Shown here: one piece after another, positions 32,413-41,347 of the stretch | How the letters are laid out: each line of letters starts with the position of its first letter | Position numbering within the stretch: position 1 is the first letter of the stretch | Source of the DNA: Fibrobacter succinogenes | Lineage (GTDB): Bacteria; Fibrobacterota; Fibrobacteria; Fibrobacterales; Fibrobacteraceae | Length of the DNA stretch: 64,000 nt | Reading direction: 5' to 3' | Assembly (NCBI GenBank): GCA_902756345.1 | Contig: CACVQR010000011.1 | Coordinates: 80,376-144,375 of the forward strand | Translations under genes and position numbers: made by a program | Notes under the pieces: generated by a model | Seen by the model: only the letters and a program-made list of their open reading frames with translations | Told to the model about the DNA's origin: nothing | Database searches by the model: none

Positions 32413-34866
32413 TTACAAGGTTTTTGTGATGGCGAGTTCGTTATTTTCACCATTTCTGCGGTAACTCACGCTATCCATCGTCTTTTTCACAATGAAAATT
32501 CCGAGTCCGCCGATTTCGCGTTCTTCGGCCGGAAGCGTTATGTCGGGATCGGCCTGCTTAATCGGGTCGTAGGGTTTGCCGTTGTCGATAAAGGTGAGCC
32601 TTGCGGTAAGGGTCGCCTTTCTGACTTCCACGATCAAGGTCACGCGGGTTGCGCCCGAGAACTTCACGATGTTGCTGTAGATTTCGTCGATAGCGATGTT
32701 GATCTGCATCTGCGACTTCATGGAACCGTCCATGGGCGCAAGAATTCCTTCGACGAACGCGGTCAATATGTCCTGGTTTTCGGGGATTACGTCCACTATC
32801 TTTTCATAACGCTCCCAAGCGTCTTGCATTTGCATTTTCTTTGCTCCATCCATTGGTGTCAAGATGTCTTCTACAAACGATTTGAGTTCACCCTTGTTGT
32901 TGCCCGAAACGTCAATCGTTTTTTCGTAGCGTTCCCACACGGGTTCGTCGCTTCCGTTGAATTTGACGGCGAGCATGGTGATGTCGTCGAATTGAGGAAC
33001 ATCCTGTACGAATTTGTCGATTTCTTTTTTGACAAAGGTACATGTATTGGCGGTGTCCAAGTCGCCGCTTTTCTTAATTGTTTCGAGCAGCCTGTCGTCT
33101 CCGAACAGTTTGTTCTCGCTGTTGGTTGCTTCGGTCACACCGTCGGTGTAAAGGAACAGGGTGTCGCCTTTTTTCATTTCATAAGACTGCTGCTTGTAAA
33201 CGGTGTCTTCCATGGCGGCCATCACGAGCCCTGCCTTACTGGGAATAAATTCCACGGAGCCGTCATTATGTCGTACGACAGGTGGGTTGTGGCCCGCCGA
33301 GGCAAAGTCAATATGTCCTGTACGCAGGTCGATAATGCCTGCCCAGACCGTTACGAACATGTTCAGCCGGTTGCGTTTGGCGAGAGCGTAGTTGGTTTTA
33401 TTGAAAGCGTCAACGACAGACTTCAAGTTCTTGGTCATGGTGCGGAGGATTATTCGTGCGACCATCATGAACAGGGCTGCGGCAACGCCCTTGCCGGACA
33501 CGTCGCCAATCACTACGCACAAATGATCGTTGTCGATTTTAAAGAAGTCGTAGAAGTCTCCGCCCACTTCCTTGGCCGGTAGCAGGAACGGTGCAAGTTC
33601 GTGGCGGTCATCATCGGAGTTTTCATCTCGTTCTTCGCCGGGGAGCATCGAGAGCTGAATGTTTCTTGCAAGGTCCAATTCGCGCTCGATGCGCTTCATG
33701 TCTTTTTGCTTTTCGATGTTGTCCTTAAGTTCGGTGAGCATATTCGAGAATGCCCATGCAAATTCTGCAACCTCGTCGCGGCCTTTCATTTTTGGAATGG
33801 CGACGTCGAAGTTTCCGCGTCCTAATTTTCTTGCCGCCAAGGCCAGTTCCTTCAGCGGTTTTGCCACGCGGAAAGAAATCAGCAAGATAATCACGAATAT
33901 GATACCGTAGCCGCCGAGAGCCATCAGCAGGAATAGCCTGCGCATGGCGCTCTGGTCTTCCAGGTATTTCTGAATGGGCCACACGACCATGAATGTCCAG
34001 TTGGTCGAATTGATGGTGGTGTAGTAAATGGCCGATTCTTCGCCGTCGGCAACCGTACCGATAAACAGCCCGCTGCTGTCGCGGCCTTTGCGGTCAAAAT
34101 CGATTAGCTTCTGTCCGCGCTTTTCCCTTACAATAATGTCGCGGTTTCTTTTTCCTTGGGCAAGTTCCTTGGGGTACGCCACAGCCAAGTTCTTGGCGGT
34201 GGTAACCAAGGCGTATCCGGAGTTCGAAACAGGAATCGATCCGATTTCTTCTTTCAGGAATTCGATGGACATGTCAACGGCAAGCACGCCGACTAGCACG
34301 TCTTCGCCATTCTTGTCTTTCTTGAAAAGGGGAACGGTGTAGACGGCGATCGGTTCCGGAACAAATTCACCGATGAACGGTTCCTGCCAGCGCGATGTCT
34401 TGCCGTCCCTGGTGCTGGCGTACCATTCCTTGTCTTGGTAATTGGCGCCGGTCACGAGCTTGGTATCGGTGTGATTGAAGCGGGCGAGCCTCATGTATTC
34501 ACCCTTCGGTGTTTCAGGGCCCATGCCCGGTTCGTAGGCGACTACCACGGCGACCACTTGGGGCACCAGGTTGCGGGCGTTAAAGAGCGACTGCAGCAAA
34601 AAGTCGTCCATGTCGCTTTTGGTCATGGGGTGATCGGTCAGTTTGTGCGACAAGTCCTCGCCAATGAGCTTGCTTGCGTTAAAGAGCTTGTCGATGTAGT
34701 TCACGTTGGCGCGGCTGGTCTCTTCACCGTTTTCGACAGTCATCTTGTTTAGCATGTTCTGAGTCTTGTAACTCATGATGCCAAAAATCAAGCCGAACAC
34801 GATTGTGATGGCGGCCAAAATCATCAAGGATTGCTTAAAAGCGAGCCCGCGGAAATTAAATCCCAT
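32413..34866 (-). CDS. SpoIIE-type phosphatase with extracellular sensor, HAMP and fused RsbW-like kinase domain
   Basis: This 817-residue protein has a transmembrane helix near the N-terminus (LMILAAITIVFGLIFGIMSY). An extracellular dCache-like sensor (about 40-305, YQDKEWYASTRDGKTSRWQE) is followed by a second helix (LFLLMALGGYGIIFVIILLI). HAMP is at about 330-400, and PP2C/SpoIIE (EVGGDFYDFFKIDNDHLCVV, GDVSGKGVAAALFMM) at about 415-640. A C-terminal GHKL kinase module with IAIDEIYSNIVKFSG and DNGKPYDPI completes the chain. Between phosphatase and kinase a 40-residue block is duplicated (about 641-679 and 682-722). One chain thus holds both enzymes acting on the downstream STAS protein, the opposing activities of a partner switch driven by an outside signal. 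Confidence 0.88.
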   Translation of the reverse strand: MGFNFRGLAFKQSLMILAAITIVFGLIFGIMSYKTQNMLNKMTVENGEETSRANVNYIDKLFNASKLIGEDLSHKLTDHPMTKSDMDDFLLQSLFNARNLVPQVVAVVVAYEPGMGPETPKGEYMRLARFNHTDTKLVTGANYQDKEWYASTRDGKTSRWQEPFIGEFVPEPIAVYTVPLFKKDKNGEDVLVGVLAVDMSIEFLKEEIGSIPVSNSGYALVTTAKNLAVAYPKELAQGKRNRDIIVREKRGQKLIDFDRKGRDSSGLFIGTVADGEESAIYYTTINSTNWTFMVVWPIQKYLEDQSAMRRLFLLMALGGYGIIFVIILLISFRVAKPLKELALAARKLGRGNFDVAIPKMKGRDEVAEFAWAFSNMLTELKDNIEKQKDMKRIERELDLARNIQLSMLPGEERDENSDDDRHELAPFLLPAKEVGGDFYDFFKIDNDHLCVVIGDVSGKGVAAALFMMVARIILRTMTKNLKSVVDAFNKTNYALAKRNRLNMFVTVWAGIIDLRTGHIDFASAGHNPPVVRHNDGSVEFIPSKAGLVMAAMEDTVYKQQSYEMKKGDTLFLYTDGVTEATNSENKLFGDDRLLETIKKSGDLDTANTCTFVKKEIDKFVQDVPQFDDITMLAVKFNGSDEPVWERYEKTIDVSGNNKGELKSFVEDILTPMDGAKKMQMQDAWERYEKIVDVIPENQDILTAFVEGILAPMDGSMKSQMQINIAIDEIYSNIVKFSGATRVTLIVEVRKATLTARLTFIDNGKPYDPIKQADPDITLPAEEREIGGLGIFIVKKTMDSVSYRRNGENNELAITKTL

Positions 34867-35123
34867 ATATTCCTCTCTTCTTATTGTTTAATAATATATG
34901 TAATTTTCTGTCTTTTTTGCCTTTTTTTCTTGAAATTCCGCCTTATTTCATTTTTTAGAATCCGAAATGGGGTTACGAACTTATTATATTTATGTTCCCT
35001 AGACTTTACGCTGTGGAAATGCGGTACTTTCCGTAAGAGAAGCACGTGGGTTCGGAAGCGTCCATACTTTTGGAAAGCTTCTTAGGGACGTCCAACAAGT
35101 TTTGCTTACTTTTAGGAGCTTTA

Positions 35124-36659
35124 ATGGCAAATAAGTGCAAGCGCGGAATTTTGATTAGTAAGACCCCTTACGAAAAACGTATCGCCATCATGGAAGACGG
35201 CGAACTCGTTGAACTTGTCGTCGAGGGTGTATCTTCTAATCGAGTTCTGGGCAATATTTATAAGGGCGTGGTCCAGAAGGTGCTTCCGGCACTCAAGGCT
35301 GCGTTCATTGATATTGGCCTTGAAAAGGCAGGCTTTTTGCATCAAGAAGACGCCATGGACAGAAACGAACTCCTCCGCCGCGAATATGGCGACGATGACG
35401 ACGAGGACGGTTCTTCCAAGGAAGTCTCGATTGACGAAATCCTGCAAGAAGGCCAGGAAATCATGGTTCAGGTGGTCAAGGAACCGATTAGCACCAAGGG
35501 TGCCCGTCTGACCACTCACCTGAGCTTTGCAGGTCGTTTCCTCGTGTGCATGCCGGGCACCAACTTCATTGGGGTGTCCAAGCGTGAACGCGACCCGGCC
35601 AAGCGCCGCGAATTCAAGAAGGTGGTCCGCCGCCTCAAGGGTCGCGACGTGGGCTACATTGTTCGTACCAACGGTCTGAACGAATCCGAATTCGAAATCA
35701 ACAAGCAGATGCGCGAACTCGAAAGCAAGTGGGAACAGACGAAGTACAACTTCGAAAACCAGCCTGCCGAAACCTGCATCTACGAAGAATCTGATTCTAT
35801 TGAACAGACCGTCCGCGAATACTTCAGCGATAACACTGACTACGTGTATATCGACAACCGCGACGAATACTTCGCCCTGCGTGAATACCTCAAGGTGCTC
35901 TCGCCGGACAAGCTCGACAAGGTGAAGCTCTGGAGCTCTAACGAAAGCCTGTTCGAATACTTCAAGATCGAAAACGACTACGCACGTTCCCTGCAGCGTC
36001 AGGTACCGCTTCCGCGTGGTGGTAACCTCGTCATCGAACAGACCGAAGCACTCGTCTCTATTGACGTGAACACTGGTCCCAAGGTGCACGGCAAGGACCA
36101 GGGCAAGATCATCCTCGAAACCAACATCGACGCCTGCTACGAAATTGCAAAGCAGCTTAGGCTCCGCGATGTGGGTGGCCTTATCATTATCGACTTTATC
36201 GATATGGAATCCGAAGAAGACAACGAAAAGGTCTACCAGGAATTCCGCAAGGCAATCCGCCGCGACAAGGCCCCGATCAGCCCCGCTCCCATCAGCCAGT
36301 TTGGCCTCATGGAAGTCACCCGTAAGCGCGTCCGCGTGAACCTGATGACCGAAAAGACCGAACGCTGCCCGGTGTGCGACGGCGATGGCCGCATTGCAAC
36401 GCTCGAATCCACGCTCGGCATGATCGACCGCTGGATGGCTCGCGCCAAGGCCAAGGGCAAGCTCCGCGAAGTGACCCTCGTGGTAAGCGCCCAGGTAATC
36501 GACGTGCTCTGCAAGGACCACAACCGCATGTTCAACTACTTGGAATACAAGCATGGCATGAGCATCAGCCTGGTCGAAGACGAACACGCCCACATCAACC
36601 AGTTCTGGTTCTACGACAAGAACAACGAAGACATTACCGACCTCTACAAGTTCGTGTAA
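35124..36659 (+). CDS. rng: Ribonuclease G/E family endoribonuclease
   Basis: This 511-residue protein has an N-terminal S1-like domain (GNIYKGVVQKVLPALKAAFIDIG, EKAGFLHQEDAMD). It then has the first-domain residues of the nuclease (MPGTNFIGVSKRE) and the catalytic Asp pair in SIDVNTGPKVHGK (about 313) and IIIDFIDME (about 357). The zinc-link cysteines are RCPVCDG (about 415-418). The size matches RNase G rather than the longer RNase E, and there is no degradosome scaffold tail. The enzyme processes rRNA ends and mRNA. TAGGAG before the ATG at 35124 fixes the start; the upstream in-frame extension from 35046 is untranslated by this evidence. A hairpin pair follows the gene. Confidence 0.95.
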   Translation: MANKCKRGILISKTPYEKRIAIMEDGELVELVVEGVSSNRVLGNIYKGVVQKVLPALKAAFIDIGLEKAGFLHQEDAMDRNELLRREYGDDDDEDGSSKEVSIDEILQEGQEIMVQVVKEPISTKGARLTTHLSFAGRFLVCMPGTNFIGVSKRERDPAKRREFKKVVRRLKGRDVGYIVRTNGLNESEFEINKQMRELESKWEQTKYNFENQPAETCIYEESDSIEQTVREYFSDNTDYVYIDNRDEYFALREYLKVLSPDKLDKVKLWSSNESLFEYFKIENDYARSLQRQVPLPRGGNLVIEQTEALVSIDVNTGPKVHGKDQGKIILETNIDACYEIAKQLRLRDVGGLIIIDFIDMESEEDNEKVYQEFRKAIRRDKAPISPAPISQFGLMEVTRKRVRVNLMTEKTERCPVCDGDGRIATLESTLGMIDRWMARAKAKGKLREVTLVVSAQVIDVLCKDHNRMFNYLEYKHGMSISLVEDEHAHINQFWFYDKNNEDITDLYKFV

Positions 36660-36695
36660 TTCTAAATGTTCCGCGGCTTCGCCGCGAAAGCAATT

Positions 36696-36727
36696 AAAGA
36701 ATGCCGCTCTACTGAGCGGCGTTCTTT
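36696..36727 (+). terminator. Rho-independent terminator after rng
   Basis: Arms AAAGAATGCCGCTC and GAGCGGCGTTCTTT pair around TACT (one G-T mismatch), with T-rich sequence after. A smaller GCGGCTTCGCCGC hairpin is 16 bases upstream. Confidence 0.85.
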
Positions 36728-36750
36728 GTATAAATTAATAACTATTAATA

Positions 36751-37023
36751 TTATTTTGAAGATTTTAGTGCGTCAAGCCGAGCCTTTATTTCGGCAATTT
36801 TTTCCGGCGGAAGTCCCACATCTTGCATGACGCTGATTGCGTCGTCGTGGCCTTTAGTTTCCGCTTCGGCAATTTGCTTGCGAAAATAATCACCGGCACT
36901 TTCAAAGCCGTATTTTTGCCCAATGCTTACGAATGCCATGTCCAACTCCTTGAAAAGGTCTTTGCCGAGGTACTCTGCCAAAAACCTACAAGCTGAGTGC
37001 AGCGGAAAAGCTTGCTTTTCCAT
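36751..37023 (-). pseudogene. Possible C-terminal remnant of an Rpn-type nuclease
   Basis: A 90-residue frame with helical content (LAEYLGKDLFKELDMAFVS), ending with a charged tail (KGHDDAISVMQDVGLPPEK, KIAEIKARLDAL) like the ends of Rpn/YhgA-type proteins. It lies 33 bases downstream of the N-terminal Rpn fragment on the same strand. The middle (usually some 150-200 residues) is missing. It could instead be an independent small protein; the start has no ribosome site, which favours a remnant. Confidence 0.4.
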
Positions 37024-37056
37024 TGCCGAAGCGTAGGGTTTTCTGAAAATATATAT

Positions 37057-37323
37057 TTATTTTCTGCCAAAGGCAAGACGCCTCATTGTGTGGTAATTTT
37101 CGCAATCTTTCATTGCGCCTTCGCCAGTGTCGCTGACATTGGAGTATGAATCGGGAATGCGCACAAGCGTGTTGAGATTCACGGTCGAGAGAAACTTGTC
37201 AACCTTCACGTTGACTTTGCCGGAAAGCTCTAGCAAGGCTTTCGTGTGATTGACGTCGGCAAACAGCCATCGGAAAAACGGGTCATGCTTGCGCTTTGTT
37301 GTCTTGTTCTTTTCTTCATCCAT
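37057..37323 (-). pseudogene. Broken Rpn-family recombination-promoting nuclease, N-terminal fragment
   Basis: From ATG 37323 (AAAGGA upstream): KHDPFFRWLFADVNHTKALL, then LSTVNLNTLVRIPDSYSN and SDTGEG, the signature N-terminus of YhgA/Rpn PD-(D/E)xK proteins, which promote recombination in E. coli. After GEGAMKD the homology is lost and the frame ends, so the catalytic centre is missing. With the frame at 36751 it looks like one gene damaged by a frameshift and a deletion. Confidence 0.6.
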
Positions 37324-37579
37324 ATGGTATTCCTTTCTCCTTAGAGAAAAACGTTTCAAGACCGAGTTTTGAAAAAACTCAGCCCGATTGCAGCACTTTC
37401 GGTGCGTTTAATTTAAAGGGAAGGGACCGATTTTGCAGTCCATCTAAAAAGCCATATAAAAATCATCAGGTTGAAGAACGTGTATAGTTCAACAAAAACT
37501 GATTGGGCTTAATTTAATAAAATGATTGTAGAAAAACAAGCAAATCGCTCTCACAATAATTATTATTTTGGATGTGATT

Positions 37580-38287
37580 ATGAAATATTCTAAAAGCATT
37601 TTGTCTGTTAGCGTAGCATTCCTCGCACTATTGCTTTCCGCCTGTGACGACGGTTCATCCGCGCCCGAGGAGCCCGTTGACACCTTCGATGCGGCGGTGG
37701 TTTGCCCGGCAGACGGTATGAACGCTTACGGAGAACCGAACCGTGGCACCTTTACCGATGCCCGCGATGGTCAGGTTTATAAGTACACGACTATCGGCAA
37801 CCAGGTATGGATGGCCGAGAACCTGAAATTCAACGCACCCTATAGCGTCTGCTACGACAAGATTGAAGGATACTGCGAAACATTTGGTAGATTTTATTCC
37901 CTCCATGAAAATGGTGAGTGGTTTGATTTCTTTGACCAGGAATTATTGGATACGATTTGCCCCGCAGGGTGGCATGTTCCGTCTGTAGACGAGTGGACGT
38001 TATTGTCAATCTCTATGGGGGGTGGTGCAAAAGCGATCTACAGATTATATAGTTCAACAAGTTTCGGAGAAAATGGCAGAACTGGTTCGGACGATTGCGG
38101 ATTTAATTCAAAACCAGCCGGATATTGGCTTTCAAATGGGGATATTTCTGGAGAATATAGATTGTCTATTTATTGGACATCAACAGCCCGTAGCATGAAA
38201 ACCGCCGAGGAATGTGCATTTAATCCTGAAGGAATTTATTTTTGGACGAATCAACATAGAATGTCCATTCGTTGCATAAAAGATTAA
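37580..38287 (+). CDS. FISUMP-domain lipoprotein, copy 1
   Basis: This 235-residue protein has a lipoprotein signal with lipobox LLSAC (Cys at about 23), then an acidic/Ser linker (DDGSSAPEEPVDTFDAAVVC) and the FISUMP domain: FTDARDGQVYKYTTIGNQVW, MAENLKF, CPAGWHVPSVDEW, DDCGFNSKPAGYW and IYWTSTA...SIRCIKD. FISUMP is a large family of paralogues in Fibrobacter; its function is unknown, and the members are probably surface-exposed lipoproteins. The ATG at 37580 is chosen over an upstream TTG. Its stop overlaps the start of copy 2. The first half is almost identical in DNA to copy 2, indicating recent duplication or gene conversion. Confidence 0.9.
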   Translation: MKYSKSILSVSVAFLALLLSACDDGSSAPEEPVDTFDAAVVCPADGMNAYGEPNRGTFTDARDGQVYKYTTIGNQVWMAENLKFNAPYSVCYDKIEGYCETFGRFYSLHENGEWFDFFDQELLDTICPAGWHVPSVDEWTLLSISMGGGAKAIYRLYSSTSFGENGRTGSDDCGFNSKPAGYWLSNGDISGEYRLSIYWTSTARSMKTAEECAFNPEGIYFWTNQHRMSIRCIKD

Positions 38288-38988
38288 TGAATTACCAAAC
38301 GAAATTTTGGAGCGCTCTTTTTTTGGCCGCACTGTTTTCTGCCTGTGACGACGGTTCCTCCGCGCCCGAAGAGCCCATTGACACCTTCGATGCGACGGTG
38401 GTTTGCCCGGCAGATGGTATGAACGCTTACGGAGAACCGAACCGTGGCACCTTTACCGATGCCCGCGATGGCCAGGTTTATAAGTACACGACTATCGGCA
38501 ACCAGGTATGGATGGCCGAGAACCTGAAATTCAACGCACCCTATAGCGTCTGCTACGACAAGATTGAGGGTTTCTGCGATACGTTTGGAAGGTTTTATTC
38601 CCTCCACGAAAATGGTGAGTGGTTTGATTTATTTGACCAGGAATTATTGGATACGATTTGCCCCACAGGGTGGCATGTTCCGTCTGTAGACGAATGGAGT
38701 GCATTAGCCAATAATATGGGTGAAGGAGCAAAAGCCGTTTCTAGATTAAATAGTTTCAAAAGCTTTGGGGAACACTACACACCTGGTTCCGATAACTGTG
38801 GATTCAACTCTTTACCCGCGGGTGCGTTGCTTGAAAACGGAGATCTTGAAGTTGTATATGTAACTTCCGTTTATTGGACTTCCACCGCCAAGGATTTGAG
38901 TTCTTCTTATTGCAGTTGGTTTAGTTCAAATGAAATTTCATTTGGAATAAACAGAGCCAAAATGACAATCCGTTGTGTAAGAGATTGA
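38287..38988 (+). CDS. FISUMP-domain lipoprotein, copy 2
   Basis: This 233-residue protein starts in a TAATG overlap with copy 1. Its lipobox is LFSAC and the mature protein again begins with an acidic stretch (DDGSSAPEEP). The domain runs from FTDARDGQVYKYTTIGNQVW to MTIRCVRD. It matches copy 1 nearly base for base from the mature N-terminus to about residue 130 and then diverges in the recognition-like second half (AVSRLNSFKSFGEHYTPG against AIYRLYSSTSFGENGRTG). Diversity confined to one half suggests that half contacts a variable ligand, but the function is unknown. Confidence 0.9.
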   Translation: MNYQTKFWSALFLAALFSACDDGSSAPEEPIDTFDATVVCPADGMNAYGEPNRGTFTDARDGQVYKYTTIGNQVWMAENLKFNAPYSVCYDKIEGFCDTFGRFYSLHENGEWFDLFDQELLDTICPTGWHVPSVDEWSALANNMGEGAKAVSRLNSFKSFGEHYTPGSDNCGFNSLPAGALLENGDLEVVYVTSVYWTSTAKDLSSSYCSWFSSNEISFGINRAKMTIRCVRD

Positions 38989-38990
38989 AT

Positions 38991-39653
38991 ATGAAATATC
39001 AAAAGCGGTTCTTTTTTCTTTGTTTGATGGCATTTGCTTCGATATTTTATGCCTGTTCCGATGATGGCTCCTCTGCGGAATATGTATTCGATGCATCTGT
39101 AGTCTGCCCAGAAAACATGCGTGGAACTTTTACGGATGCACGAGATGGACAAGTGTACAAGTACACGACTATCGGCAATCAAGTGTGGATGGCTGAAAAT
39201 TTGAGATTTGATGACGGCTCTTGGTGTGCGGAAGATACTTGCTCGTCGAAGGGACGGATTTACGAGTTTGAAAATGCTTTGAACGCATGTCCAACAGGTT
39301 GGCATTTGCCGAGCGGCGATGAGTGGAATGAACTTTTCAATAGTGTTGGGGGTGCCGATAGTGCTGGCATGCGCCTAAAGGCTACTGCTGGATGGACTCC
39401 CTTGAATCCTGGGCAACTTTCTAATGGAACGGACGATTGTGGCTTCGCTTTATTACCAATACCGGTATCAAATAAGGTCACCAATAGTGTGGGTGGGGAA
39501 AAACATGATGGTTATATTACTTACCTATGGACGACAAGCCCTGGAATCAATGATTATATAGTTGGAGTTTTGTTTGAAACACAGAATGTCTATGTGCAAG
39601 TGGCATCTTATTATGGATGGAATCATTTGTCGGCTCGTTGTGTAAAGGACTAA
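38991..39653 (+). CDS. FISUMP-domain lipoprotein, copy 3
   Basis: This 220-residue protein has a signal ending IFYAC, lipobox-like, followed by SDDGSSAEYVFDASVVCPEN. The FISUMP domain (RGTFTDARDGQVYKYTTIGN, SSKGRIYEFENALNACPTGW, LWTTSPGIND, LSARCVKD) is more diverged than copies 1 and 2 and lacks their insert between MAENL and CPTGW. The gene starts 2 bases after copy 2 stops, so the three are translated from one message. A terminator follows. Confidence 0.9.
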   Translation: MKYQKRFFFLCLMAFASIFYACSDDGSSAEYVFDASVVCPENMRGTFTDARDGQVYKYTTIGNQVWMAENLRFDDGSWCAEDTCSSKGRIYEFENALNACPTGWHLPSGDEWNELFNSVGGADSAGMRLKATAGWTPLNPGQLSNGTDDCGFALLPIPVSNKVTNSVGGEKHDGYITYLWTTSPGINDYIVGVLFETQNVYVQVASYYGWNHLSARCVKD

Positions 39654-39679
39654 TTTTTTATTGGAATTTGAAAAATAAA

Positions 39680-39710
39680 AAAGGCTGCTCAATCGAGCGG
39701 CCCTGTTTTG
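39680..39710. terminator. Terminator between the FISUMP array and pta
   Basis: GGCTGCTC / GAGCGGCC arms around AATC, with A-rich sequence on the left and TGTTTTGT on the right. It can serve the FISUMP operon and, in reverse, the convergent pta gene. Confidence 0.7.
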
Positions 39711-39729
39711 TATAAATTATTCTTTTCTA

Positions 39730-41118
39730 TTAACCCGCCTGTACTGCTGTGAGGGCAATCGTGTAGACGATGTCTTCCACGAGGGCGCCGCGGCTGAGGT
39801 CGTTCACCGGCTTTGCGAGGCCCTGGAGCATCGGGCCGATGGCGATGGTGCCATGGGCACTGCGCTGCACCGCCTTGTAACCGATGTTACCTGCAGAGAG
39901 GCTCGGGAACACGAACACGGTCGCGTGGCCTGCGACGGTGCTGCCCGGGGCCTTCAGGGAACCGACGCTCGGCACGGTCGCCGCGTCATACTGCAGCGGG
40001 CCATCCACCAGCATTTCGGGGCGAGCTTCCTTCACGATCTTGGTAGCTTCGCGAACCAGGTCTGCATCGGGGCCCTTGCCGCTGTTCATGGTGCTGTAGC
40101 TGAGCAAGGCGACACGGCTCGGCAGGCCAAAGGCCTTCGCGGTGTCGTCGCACTGCTGAGCAATGCCGGCGAGTTCTTCGGCGGTCGGGTTCAGGTTAAT
40201 GGCGCAGTCGCCGTAGATGTAGGTCTTGTCCGGCATGCACATGAAGAACACGGAACTCACGGACTTCACGCCCGGAGCGCACTTGATCACCTGCAGGGCA
40301 GGGCGCAGCGTGTCGGCGGTAGAGTGGATGGCGCCAGAAACAAGGCCGTCCACTTCGCCCATCTTGAGCATCATGGTACCGAGCATTACGTTATCTGCAA
40401 GAGCGGCGCGGGCCTGGTCTTCGGTCATGCCCTTCGACTTGCGGAGTTCCACAAGCGTCGGCACGTACTTTTCGGCAAGTTCTGCAGAGGGTTCAATAAT
40501 TTCAATATCGGCGGGGAGCGTTACACCCTGCTCCTTGGCGACGGCAAGGATTTCGTCCTTCTTGCCGATGAGTACCGGCACGGCAATGCCGCGGTCAATC
40601 ACGAGCTTCGCGGCCTGCACGGTACGCGGCTCGGAACCTTCGGGGAGCACAATGCGCTTCTTGGCCTTGGATGCCTTCAACAGAAGGCCTGCGCGGAACA
40701 TGGCCTGGCTGGTCTTGCGTTCGGCCGGGGCTTCAGCCAAGTCCTTGGCGAGGCACTTGGGACAGAAGAGAATGCGGTTCGGGCAGAACAGGTCAGCGTC
40801 TTCGTTGTCGGAATAAATCTTTGCATCGAGGGCGGTTGCGAGCGTGTCGTTGTACTTCTGGGCCATCACGTCGCTCATACCCTGGGCACCTTCGACCACC
40901 ACGGCGTCTACGGAATCAAAGTCCTGCGAAAGGAAATCGGCCGCGATCTTTTCCATAAGCACGGCGGAATTGTGGGCCTTCAGTTCCTTCACGGCTTCGG
41001 CTCCGTTCACGCAGGGCTTGTAGGCGGTAGCGATCAGGCCGGCACCGGCAACTGCGTCCATGACTTCCTTGACTTTGGCTTCCATATTGGCGGAGGCGAC
41101 CAGATAAACTCGATTCAT
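39730..41118 (-). CDS. pta: Phosphate acetyltransferase, short form
   Basis: In this 462-residue protein, residues about 135-462 form the full PTA catalytic domain: [68 protein letters not shown] and [20 protein letters not shown]. The N-terminal 130 residues ([30 protein letters not shown]) are a shortened remnant of the regulatory P-loop/DRTGG region of the long E. coli enzyme. They include a cysteine pair (NRILFCPKC). The enzyme interconverts acetyl-CoA and acetyl-phosphate, feeding acetate formation, a main fermentation route in Fibrobacter. AGGAG precedes the ATG. No ackA is nearby in the window. Convergent with the FISUMP array. Confidence 0.95.
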   Translation of the reverse strand: MNRVYLVASANMEAKVKEVMDAVAGAGLIATAYKPCVNGAEAVKELKAHNSAVLMEKIAADFLSQDFDSVDAVVVEGAQGMSDVMAQKYNDTLATALDAKIYSDNEDADLFCPNRILFCPKCLAKDLAEAPAERKTSQAMFRAGLLLKASKAKKRIVLPEGSEPRTVQAAKLVIDRGIAVPVLIGKKDEILAVAKEQGVTLPADIEIIEPSAELAEKYVPTLVELRKSKGMTEDQARAALADNVMLGTMMLKMGEVDGLVSGAIHSTADTLRPALQVIKCAPGVKSVSSVFFMCMPDKTYIYGDCAINLNPTAEELAGIAQQCDDTAKAFGLPSRVALLSYSTMNSGKGPDADLVREATKIVKEARPEMLVDGPLQYDAATVPSVGSLKAPGSTVAGHATVFVFPSLSAGNIGYKAVQRSAHGTIAIGPMLQGLAKPVNDLSRGALVEDIVYTIALTAVQAG

Positions 41119-41210
41119 AAAAAACTCCTGTTGATTTGTAAATTCCTCCTAAAAATTAGGATTTTGATACCCCGCAGGCCTCGCTTTTTGTATTTAATTA
41201 GTGGGTTTTA

Positions 41211-41238
41211 TTGAACTTCTCTCAATAAACCTTATAAA
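41211..41238 (+). promoter_or_regulatory. Promoter for first fibro-slime gene
   Basis: TTGAAC (41211-41216), a 16-base spacer and TATAAA (41233-41238) lie about 110 bases before the ATG at 41348, leaving a long untranslated leader with a GGT...ACC-type dyad (AGGTATTGCGAAAAAACCT region, 41278-41300). Confidence 0.5.
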
Positions 41239-41347
41239 ATTCGCAAAAAGACCACCTAGTAAAGGAATATTTGCAGATAGGTATTGCGAAAAAACCTATT
41301 TTTTTGTCGGTTGTGTCTTGTGTGTGGGACATTTATGGAGAGAACGG

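Noticed and set aside
35121..36593. Long open frame antisense to rng
   Set aside because: Phe/Val/Asp-rich shadow of the RNase G gene; no domain.
39853..41214. Long open frame antisense to pta
   Set aside because: Shadow of G+C-rich codons of pta; no ribosome site and no recognisable motif.
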